From Streptomyces sp. NBC_00286 (GTDB taxonomy: Bacteria > Actinomycetota > Actinomycetes > Streptomycetales > Streptomycetaceae): DNA of 64,000 nucleotides. The stretch's first letter is position 1. Each line of letters begins with the position of its first letter. Positions 52,500 to 59,821 of the stretch are shown piece after piece. Made by a program: the position numbers and the translations under genes. The notes beneath the pieces were generated by a model. The model ran no database searches. It had not been told where the DNA came from and saw only the letters and a list, made by a program, of their open reading frames with translations. Location: assembly GCF_036173125.1 (NCBI RefSeq), contig NZ_CP108054.1:4154001-4218000 (forward strand). The letters are read 5' to 3'.

Positions 52500-54812
52500 T
52501 CAGTTCCGGATGCGGAAGCCTGTGCTCAACTGCTGCTCGCGCCGTGAGCTGGGGCCGACGCGGAGGGCGAACTCACCTGGTTCGACCACTCGGCGGTTGT
52601 CGGCCGTGACGAGTGAGCACTGCGAGGCGGGGATGCTGAGGCTGACGTCCAGGGCTTCGCCGGGCGCGATCTCGACCTGGGTGAAACCCTTCAGCTCCTG
52701 CTCGGCCCAAGTGACGCTGGTGGTCAGGTCGCTGACGTACGCCTGCACGGTTTCCAGGGCCGGGCGGCTGCCGCTGTTGGTGAGCCGCACCGTCGCGTTG
52801 ATGGTCCCGTCGGCGGAGACGTCCGGGTCGTGCACGGCCAGGTCGGAGTACGTGACGGTGGTGTAGCTGAGGCCCTCGCCGAACGCGAACAGGGGGTCCT
52901 GGCTGAGATCCGCGTAGCGGTTCCCGTGCTGGCCTCGCACCTGGTTGTAGAAGACGGGCTGCTGTCCTACGTGGCGTGCGAAGGAGACGGGGAGCCGGCC
53001 GCTGGGTTCGATGAGTCCGAGGAGGAGTTCGGCGAGGGCGCGTCCGCCGCGCATGCCCGGGTTGAACGCCTCGATGAGTGCCGCCGCGTTCAGTGCCGAG
53101 TCCGGGAGGGTGCTCGGCTTGGACTGGGCGAGTACGACGATCATCGGTGTGCCGGTGGCGGCGACCGCGTCCAGCAGTGCGATCTGGCCGCCCTGAAGGT
53201 CGAGCGTGGCCGTGGAGCGCACCTCGCCGGTGAGTGCGATGGTGTCCCCCACGACCACGACGGCGTAGTCGGCGGCCTCTGCGGCAGCGGTGGCTTCCCG
53301 AAGTTGGGCCTGGTCGACCGGGGCGGGGGTGAAAACGGTCGGCTGCGGTTGGCCGTCGGGCCCGGTGGACCACCCCGTGTCCCGGTCGGGGCTTTCGATG
53401 TCGGCTCCGCGGGCGTATGTGATGGTCCAGTCGGCGGGTGCCACGGCGTGCAGGCCGTCGAGCACCGTCTCCACCGACGCGCGTGGGTGGCCTTCGGGCA
53501 TCCACGGAACCTGACCGGAGGCGCCCGCCCAGTCGCCGAGTATGGCTTCCGTGCTGTCGGCGTTCGGGCCGATCACCGCGATCGTCCGCGGTGTGCCCTG
53601 GCTTGCGGCGCGGCCGGTTCCGTCCTCCCGGGACAGCCCGCCTTCGAGGGGCAGGAGCCCGTCGTTGCGCAGCAACACCAGGGAACGACGGGCGGTTTCG
53701 AGGTTGAGGTCCGCGTGTACGCGGCAGCCGATCACCTGCGCCTGCCGCTCAGGGTCGGGTGTGCGCGGGTCCTCGAAGAGTCCGAGCTCGAACTTCAGCC
53801 GCAGCACCCGCCGTACGGCGTCATCGATCTCCTTCTCGTCGACCAGGCCGCGGGCGACCGCCTCCTGCGCGCCCTCGAAGAACTGCGGCGTGGCCATGAT
53901 GAGGTCGTTCCCGGAGTTGACGGCAACCGCCGCCGCCTCGGCGTAGTCGGCGCAGGTCCGCTGGTCGTAGACCATCCGTCCGACGTTGTCCCAGTCGGTC
54001 ACCAGCGTGCCGGTGAAGCCCCACTCACCCTTGAGCACATCGTTGATCAGCCACTGGTTCGCGGTGATGGGCACCCCGTCGATCGACTGGTACCCGAGCA
54101 TGAAGCCGCGGCAGCCGGCCCGAACCGCCTCCTCGAACGGGGGCAGGAACCACGAGCGCAGCTTGCGCGGGCTGAGATCGGCCTCGCTCGCGTCGCGCCC
54201 GCCCAGGGTTTCGGAGTAGCCCGCGAAGTGCTTGGCGTACGCCAGCACGGCGGTCGGGTCGCCAAGACCCTCGCCCTGGTAGCCACGTACCATCGCCGCC
54301 CCCAACTCGCCGATCAGGAACGGGTCTTCGCCGAACGTCTCGTTGATCCGGCCCCAGCGCAGGTCGCGGGTGATGCACAGCACCGGGGAGAACGTCCCGT
54401 GGATTCCGGTCGCCGCGATCTCGGTCGCGGCCACCCGGGCCACCCGGTGCAGCAAGGACGGATCCCAGCTGCAGGCCATGGCCAGCTGGGTCGGGAAGAT
54501 GGTCGCGCCCGGCCAGAACGAGTGGCCGTGGATGCCGTCGTCGGCTGTCAGCAGCGGAATGCCGAGCCGGGTCTGCCCGGCCAGTTCCATGGCCTGCGGC
54601 AGCAGCTCTGGCGACACATGCAGGACCGAACCGGACAGCTTGGCCGTCACGATGTCCGCCAGGTCCCCGTGTTGTGCGTCGAGCATCAGCAACTGCCCGA
54701 CCTTCTCCGGCAGCGTCATCCGGGACAGCAAGTCCTCGGTCCTCGCTTCTACTGACGCTTCCGGATCCAGGTACGCGGCAGGGCGGACCGGCTGTCCCAC
54801 TGTGTTCTCCAA
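52500..54812 (-). CDS. GH3 beta-glycosidase
   Basis: A 770-residue intracellular enzyme. The (beta/alpha)8 domain (20-330) has KHFAGYSE, DLSPRKLRSWFLPPFEEAVR, and nucleophile Asp273 in GTLVTDWDN. The alpha/beta sandwich (380-600) and a fibronectin-III-like domain at the C-terminus (from about 660, EQELKGFTQVEIAPGEALDV) complete the architecture of BglX/Bgl3-type beta-glucosidases. The start MENTVGQPVRPAAYLDPEAS agrees with the family. It follows the permease genes by 51 bp. It should release glucose or xylose from imported oligosaccharides. Confidence 0.85.
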   Translation of the reverse strand: MENTVGQPVRPAAYLDPEASVEARTEDLLSRMTLPEKVGQLLMLDAQHGDLADIVTAKLSGSVLHVSPELLPQAMELAGQTRLGIPLLTADDGIHGHSFWPGATIFPTQLAMACSWDPSLLHRVARVAATEIAATGIHGTFSPVLCITRDLRWGRINETFGEDPFLIGELGAAMVRGYQGEGLGDPTAVLAYAKHFAGYSETLGGRDASEADLSPRKLRSWFLPPFEEAVRAGCRGFMLGYQSIDGVPITANQWLINDVLKGEWGFTGTLVTDWDNVGRMVYDQRTCADYAEAAAVAVNSGNDLIMATPQFFEGAQEAVARGLVDEKEIDDAVRRVLRLKFELGLFEDPRTPDPERQAQVIGCRVHADLNLETARRSLVLLRNDGLLPLEGGLSREDGTGRAASQGTPRTIAVIGPNADSTEAILGDWAGASGQVPWMPEGHPRASVETVLDGLHAVAPADWTITYARGADIESPDRDTGWSTGPDGQPQPTVFTPAPVDQAQLREATAAAEAADYAVVVVGDTIALTGEVRSTATLDLQGGQIALLDAVAATGTPMIVVLAQSKPSTLPDSALNAAALIEAFNPGMRGGRALAELLLGLIEPSGRLPVSFARHVGQQPVFYNQVRGQHGNRYADLSQDPLFAFGEGLSYTTVTYSDLAVHDPDVSADGTINATVRLTNSGSRPALETVQAYVSDLTTSVTWAEQELKGFTQVEIAPGEALDVSLSIPASQCSLVTADNRRVVEPGEFALRVGPSSRREQQLSTGFRIRN

Positions 54813-54863
54813 GTGATGAGTCGTACGGGGTGGGGGAGTTGATGAGCGACGGCGAACGCTTCG

Positions 54864-55751
54864 TCACTTCAGGCCGGTCGTGGCGATGCCGGCCACGAAC
54901 TGCCGCTGGAAGATCAAGAACACGATCATCACCGGCAGCAGGACGACCATGGCGCCGGCGAGCAGGATGCCGAAGCGGGTGAAGGACTGTCCGCTGCTGG
55001 CCAGGGCGAGGCCGACGGGGAGGGTGTACTGGCTCTCGTTCTGGGCCACGACCAGCGGCCACAGGAAGTTGTTCCAGGAGCCGAGGAAGGTGATGATCCC
55101 GAGCGTGGCGAGAGCCGGCTTGGTCAGCGGCAGGATGATCTTCGCGAAGATGGCCAGTTCGCGGCAGCCGTCGACGCGGGCGGCGTCGATGAGCTCGTCG
55201 GGCAGGGTGGAGATGAACTGCCGCATCAGGAACACCCCGAAGGGCGTGGCCAGGAACGGCAGGATCAGCCCGAGCAGTGAGCCGGTCAGCTGCATGTTGG
55301 CCACCAGCACGTACAGCGGGACGAAGGTGACCAGGCCGGGGACCATGAGCGTCCCCAGGACCAGCAGGAAAACGGCGCGCTGTCCGCGGAACTCCAGCTT
55401 GGCCAGGGCGTATCCGAGCATCGAGCAGAAGATCAGGTTGCCCGCTGTGACGGCGAGGGCCACGATCAGGGAGTTGCCGAACATGCTCGTGAAGTCGAGC
55501 GTGCTGAACAGCTCGCCGTAGTTGGCGGTCGTGGGCGACGTGGGTATCAGGACGGGCGGCACCTTGCGGATGTCGGCCTCGGGCTTGAACGACCCGGACA
55601 GCATCCACAGGAACGGGGCGACCATCAGCAGCAGGGCGCCGGCGAGCGGGATGTACAGCCAGGGCCGGCCCCAGTTCTGCCGGACGCGGCGGCGCCTCAG
55701 GGAGCGGTCCGTGCCTGGTTGTGGTGTTTGGAGAGTCGAGAGGGTGCTCAT
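54864..55751 (-). CDS. Carbohydrate ABC transporter permease (MalG/MsmG-like)
   Basis: A 295-residue, six-helix permease with EAA loop DELIDAARVDGCRELAIFAK and following IILPLTKPALATL. It starts five bases after the partner permease ends. It forms the channel of the locus 2 importer; the ATPase is missing from the operon and would be supplied by a general MsiK. Confidence 0.85.
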   Translation of the reverse strand: MSTLSTLQTPQPGTDRSLRRRRVRQNWGRPWLYIPLAGALLLMVAPFLWMLSGSFKPEADIRKVPPVLIPTSPTTANYGELFSTLDFTSMFGNSLIVALAVTAGNLIFCSMLGYALAKLEFRGQRAVFLLVLGTLMVPGLVTFVPLYVLVANMQLTGSLLGLILPFLATPFGVFLMRQFISTLPDELIDAARVDGCRELAIFAKIILPLTKPALATLGIITFLGSWNNFLWPLVVAQNESQYTLPVGLALASSGQSFTRFGILLAGAMVVLLPVMIVFLIFQRQFVAGIATTGLK

Positions 55752-55756
55752 GGTCG

Positions 55757-56743
55757 TCAGTCCTTGTCTCGCAGTACGCGGAACTGCAGGACGGTCAGCG
55801 CCACGATGAGGACGAAGATGACGTAGCCGGCGGCCGACGCCATCTCGTAGTTGCCGTTGCCGAACTGTTTGTAGGCGTACAACGTGGCCGACAGGGTGGA
55901 GTCCAGCGGTCCGCCGTCGGTCATGACGAACGGCTCGTCGAAGAACTGCAGATAGCCGATGCCTGTGGTCACAGCGGTCAGCAGCAGGGCCGGACGCAGG
56001 AGCGGGAAGGTGACCCGCCAGAACCGCTGCCACGGCCCGGCGCCGTCGAGTTCGGCCGCTTCCATCAGCGACTGCGGTACGGACTGCAGTCCCGCCAGCA
56101 TGATGATCATGACCGTGCCGAGGTTGCGCCACACCGCCATCAAGATCATGACGGGCAGAGCGAACCGGGTGTCCGCCAGCCAGGCCGGACCGTCGATCCC
56201 GAACCAGCCCAGGACGAGGTTCACCAGCCCCGAGCGCGGCTCCAGGAGCGTCTTCCACACCACGGCGACGGCCACGATGCTCGTGATCACCGGCAGATAG
56301 AAGCCGACCCGGAAGACCGCGCGGAAGCGGCGGATGCCCCGATCGAGGGCAACCGCCGCCGCGAGCCCGGCGGCCAGGGTCAGGGGCAGGGCCACCAGGA
56401 CGAAGACGCCCGTGTTACGCAGGGCGGTGAAGAACTGCGGGTCCTCAAAGAGCCGTACGTAGTTGTCGAGGCCGACGAACGCCACGTTCAGCGGCGTACG
56501 CAGGTCCGAGCTCTTGGTGTCGGTCAGGCCCATCATCAGCGACCACACCACCGGCACCAGCATGAAGGACGCGAACAGCGCGAGGAACGGGGCGGCAAGC
56601 ATCCAGGCGGCCCGGGCCTGCCTGCCGCGCGCCGTGCTGCGGTGGCCGAAGCGCCGGCGACCGGGGTTCTGTTCCGGCCGTGCGGTGCCCGGCTCGTGGG
56701 TGTCGCCCCGCTCGGGGAGCGTTTTCGTGGACATGGATGTCAT
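55757..56743 (-). CDS. Carbohydrate ABC transporter permease (MalF/MsmF-like)
   Basis: A 328-residue permease. A basic cytoplasmic leader (residues 1-45) precedes six helices starting AAWMLAAPFLALFASFMLVP; EAA motif SLMEAAELDGAGPWQRFWRV. Two ATG codons (56743 and 56734) are possible. The gene lies 33 bp downstream of the solute-binding protein. Confidence 0.85.
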   Translation of the reverse strand: MTSMSTKTLPERGDTHEPGTARPEQNPGRRRFGHRSTARGRQARAAWMLAAPFLALFASFMLVPVVWSLMMGLTDTKSSDLRTPLNVAFVGLDNYVRLFEDPQFFTALRNTGVFVLVALPLTLAAGLAAAVALDRGIRRFRAVFRVGFYLPVITSIVAVAVVWKTLLEPRSGLVNLVLGWFGIDGPAWLADTRFALPVMILMAVWRNLGTVMIIMLAGLQSVPQSLMEAAELDGAGPWQRFWRVTFPLLRPALLLTAVTTGIGYLQFFDEPFVMTDGGPLDSTLSATLYAYKQFGNGNYEMASAAGYVIFVLIVALTVLQFRVLRDKD

Positions 56744-56776
56744 CCGTCCGTACGAGGGATACTCACGCGGCGGCGC

Positions 56777-58075
56777 TCAGCGACCGGTGCCGATGCTGGT
56801 GGCCTTGGACTGCAGCGTCTTCTGCACCTGGGCGACGGTGGCCTTGCCGAGGGTCAGCTTCTCCAGTTCGGAGTCGATGGCGTCGGCGATCTGCTGCCAG
56901 GTCGTGATGGCGGGCGGCGCCTTGCCGACCTCGAGCTGCTCGGCGAACGGCTTCAGGTTTTCGTCCTCGGTCAGCTTCCCCTCGGTCCACGCCTGGGGCG
57001 AAGGAGGCAGGCTGCCGGTGGCCTTGGAATAGGTCGCGAGGTTGGCGGGCTCGGTCAGGAACTGGGCGAACTTCCATGCCGTGTCGGGGTTCTTGGCCTC
57101 CTTGAACACCGCCAGGTCGGTGCCGCCCGCGAACGCGGCGGGCTGCTTGGTGTACGGCACCGGCATGGTCTTCCACTTGCCGTCCAGCTTCGGGGAGTCC
57201 TTGTGGAAGGTGCCGCCGGCCCACGCGCCCTCCTGGTAGACGGCGGTCAGCCCGTCCTGGAAGCTCTGCACGTTGTCCGCCCTGTCGGTCGGCGCCAGGC
57301 CCTGCTTCGGGACGCTCGCGTAGTCCTCCAGCGCCTTGGCGACCTCGGGCGTGTCGAAGGTGAACTTCTCGGTCTCGGCGTCGTAGATGTCGCCGCCCTC
57401 CTGCCAGACCATGGGCAGCCAGAAGATCCAGGAGTTGAAGCCCATCACCAGCCCGCTGGCATGGCGCAGCTTGGGGTTCTCCTTGCCGACGGTGGCCTGA
57501 ATGGCCTTGAGGTCCTTGATGTATCCGGCCCGGTCGTCGGCGAGGGCGCCCTTGATGCCGGCCTTCGTGGTGAGGTCGGTCCGGTAGTAGATCGCTTGGG
57601 TGTCGGCGATGAACGGGATGCCGTACGAGGTGTCCTTGTACTTGGTGGTGTCCCACTGGCCGGGGTAGAAGTCCGAGGACTTGATCGACTTCGGAGTGGC
57701 CTGGAAGCCGTTCAAGGCGGCCATCTCCGCCATCCAGGTGCTGCCCACCATGGACATGTCCGGTGTATTGCCGCCGGCTATCGCGGTGGTCAGCTTGTCG
57801 TGGGCGCCGTCCCACGGCACCGCGGTGATCTTGACATCGGCGTCCGGGTTCTCCTGCTCGAACTTCTTGGCCAGCGCCTTCATGTCTTCGTCGGGGTCAC
57901 CCAGGGACCACATGACCACCGTCCCCTTGGCCTTGCCCGCGCCGATCTCGGCGGGCGCATCCTTGCCGGGGCCGGAATCCTCGCTCCGGCCGCAGCCGGT
58001 GGCCACCAAGGCTGCCGTGACGGTGACGCACAGGGTCTGGAGAGTTCTGACGGCGTGACGGGTTGCGATACGCAT
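56777..58075 (-). CDS. Sugar-binding lipoprotein of an ABC importer
   Basis: A 432-residue family 1 solute-binding protein. Lipidation Cys28 in AALVATGCGRS. Typical motifs are PDMSMVGSTWMAEMAALNGF, YGIPFIADTQAIYYRTDLTT and AAFAGGTDLAVFKEAKNPDT. AAGGAG lies ten bases before ATG 58075. It begins the operon with two permeases, GH3, GH32 and GH30. A gap of 314 bases separates it from the LacI gene upstream. Confidence 0.9.
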   Translation of the reverse strand: MRIATRHAVRTLQTLCVTVTAALVATGCGRSEDSGPGKDAPAEIGAGKAKGTVVMWSLGDPDEDMKALAKKFEQENPDADVKITAVPWDGAHDKLTTAIAGGNTPDMSMVGSTWMAEMAALNGFQATPKSIKSSDFYPGQWDTTKYKDTSYGIPFIADTQAIYYRTDLTTKAGIKGALADDRAGYIKDLKAIQATVGKENPKLRHASGLVMGFNSWIFWLPMVWQEGGDIYDAETEKFTFDTPEVAKALEDYASVPKQGLAPTDRADNVQSFQDGLTAVYQEGAWAGGTFHKDSPKLDGKWKTMPVPYTKQPAAFAGGTDLAVFKEAKNPDTAWKFAQFLTEPANLATYSKATGSLPPSPQAWTEGKLTEDENLKPFAEQLEVGKAPPAITTWQQIADAIDSELEKLTLGKATVAQVQKTLQSKATSIGTGR

Positions 58076-58153
58076 AGTGCGGCTCCTTGCCGTTGAGCGA
58101 TACAGGCGCGGGGGGCGAAGGGTGAGAGTGGGGTGTGCGAGGCGCACCGTTCG

Positions 58154-58172
58154 GTGTCCCGGATCGGGACAC
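58154..58172. promoter_or_regulatory. Dyad upstream of the locus 2 operon
   Basis: GTGTCCCG-GAT-CGGGACAC, a perfect 8-bp dyad about 80 bp before the binding protein start. It could be an operator or part of the leader; it does not match the array before the LacI gene. Confidence 0.45.
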
Positions 58173-58314
58173 GCGGGGGGAGGGTGCGTGTGGGCGTGGC
58201 CGCGTGAACGCAGGCGCAGCCGCGGGGAGTTCTGATGAGTTGCGAGGAGTTGTGAGAAGGCGAGACCGAAGAGGTTCGCCGAGGTTTCAAGAAGAGAAGT
58301 CTCAAGGAGACGGG

Positions 58315-58344
58315 GGGCGGTGCGTCACCGGCAACGCACCGCCC
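58315..58344 (-). terminator. Terminator of the second lacI gene
   Basis: GGGCGGTGCGT, eight bases, ACGCACCGCCC: a perfect 11-bp stem starting 45 bases after the LacI stop. It separates the regulator from the transporter operon. Confidence 0.7.
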
Positions 58345-58389
58345 GACCGCGCTGGGGCACCATCACTGACGTAGCGCGATGACGTCCCG

Positions 58390-59403
58390 TCAGTTCGGCT
58401 TCGGCTTCGGCTCTAACGTCGAGCCACGGATCACCAGGCTGGTGGGAATGACGCGCGAGGCGGCGGCCTCCGGCGATCTCCGCACATGGTCGAGCAGCAG
58501 ACGGGCCGCCGCCTCCCCCATCTCCCGCATCGGCTGGCGGATGGTGGTGAGTCCCGGATAGGTGTACGACGCCAGCTCGACGTCATCGAACCCCACCACG
58601 GCGACATCCCCCGGAACCTTGAGGCCGGCCTCGTGCAAGGCCGCAAGCACGCCGGCCGCCATGGGGTCGTTGTGCCCGAAGACCGCGTCGAACTCCACAC
58701 CGTCCGCGAGGGCTTGCGCGACCGCGCTCCGACTGCTGTCGAAACGGAAGTCGCCGCAGATGACGCTGCGTTGGCCGAGTTCGATCCCGGCCTGCGCATA
58801 GACGTCGACGAAGCCGCCCAGCCGTTCCTGAGTACAGCCGTACTCATCAGGACCGGTGACCACCAGAGGGCGGTGGCGCCCGAGGTCCAGCAGGTGGCGC
58901 GCCGCCTGCTCACCGCCCTCCCGGTTGGTGGTGGCCACGTAGGGGAATCCCGGCCGCTGGAAGCGGTCGTCGATCAGCACCACCGGCAGCCCCGCTTCGT
59001 GCAGTTCCGTGATGGTTCCCATGGCACCCTCGGGCTCTATCACCAGCAGACCGTCGAACGACTTGGCAGCGACCTGCAGGCCCAGTCTGCGCAGTGACTC
59101 CTCACCACGGTTCACGGTCAGCATGCGCAGTCCGAAGCCCTCGGTCTCCAGCGTGGCGACGACCGACTGCACGATGCCGGCCCAGGCCCAGGCCATATCA
59201 GGGACCAGCATGCCGATCATCTGCGTCGTGCCGCGGGCGAGACCCACTGCCCCGGCGCTCGGCACATAACCGAGTTCCGATATCGCGTTACGGACCTTCA
59301 AGACGGTGTTCTCGTTGATCTCGCCCTTGCCGTTCAGCACCCGCGAGACCGTCGTCTTGCTGACCCCGGCCCGCGTGGCCACGTCGGCGATCGTGACTCC
59401 CAT
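58390..59403 (-). CDS. LacI-family repressor of sugar locus 2
   Basis: A 337-residue regulator: HTH ADVATRAGVSKTTVSRVLNG at 6-25, hinge SAGAVGLARG, then two effector lobes ending SRVIPTSLVIRGSTL. GGGAGG lies five bases before ATG 59403. It lies upstream of, and on the same strand as, the importer/glycosidase operon, and a four-unit 12-nt array with AACCGGTT cores lies in its own promoter region. The effector is probably the imported sugar. Confidence 0.9.
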   Translation of the reverse strand: MGVTIADVATRAGVSKTTVSRVLNGKGEINENTVLKVRNAISELGYVPSAGAVGLARGTTQMIGMLVPDMAWAWAGIVQSVVATLETEGFGLRMLTVNRGEESLRRLGLQVAAKSFDGLLVIEPEGAMGTITELHEAGLPVVLIDDRFQRPGFPYVATTNREGGEQAARHLLDLGRHRPLVVTGPDEYGCTQERLGGFVDVYAQAGIELGQRSVICGDFRFDSSRSAVAQALADGVEFDAVFGHNDPMAAGVLAALHEAGLKVPGDVAVVGFDDVELASYTYPGLTTIRQPMREMGEAAARLLLDHVRRSPEAAASRVIPTSLVIRGSTLEPKPKPN

Positions 59404-59480
59404 GTCACCTCCCCTCCCTTCCTGCAGAGGCGGAAGAACTTCCTCCCGCACCGAAGGGCCGATCGTACAGAGACCCGTGC

Positions 59481-59528
59481 AACCGGTACCGGAAGCGGTT
59501 CCGGAACCGGTTTCGGTACCGGTTCCGG
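59481..59528. promoter_or_regulatory. Four-unit 12-nt array, candidate LacI binding sites
   Basis: Units AACCGGTACCGG, AAGCGGTTCCGG, AACCGGTTTCGG and TACCGGTTCCGG follow each other without gaps, 78-125 bp before the LacI start. Each holds an AACCGGTT-like core as in LacI sites, in a fixed phase of 12 bp. Confidence 0.6.
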
Positions 59529-59680
59529 CAGTGAAGCACCGAGGGGCCCGAGCGGTCAACACCCCGGAAACAACTCGTTAACCGGCCACTCGGGGGCGCC
59601 CTGCCGGCCCGTACCGAAGCAATCTCGCCCGCACCCGTTGACGTACTGGCCGGATTGGGCTTCATAATCGGGGCACTCGA

Positions 59681-59710
59681 TGTCATCGATGACACAAGTC
59701 ATCGTTGACA
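59681..59710. promoter_or_regulatory. Double operator before the levanase gene
   Basis: TGTCATCGATGACA (59681-59694) is a perfect palindrome. AGTCATCGTTGACA (59697-59710) is a near copy, 16 bp further. The same pair in the same phase occurs at 63758-63787. It lies 112 bp before the levanase start, consistent with one regulator controlling both genes. No regulator gene with this site is identified in the window. Confidence 0.7.
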
Positions 59711-59821
59711 CCCTTGGCTACGGCGTCGACGTCGGTATCGGCCTGGGGTGTCACTTTTCGGTCCGTCCGCGCCGGAGCCGCAGTCACCGCTGCCCGGACG
59801 ACCGCGGGACTAGGAGACACC

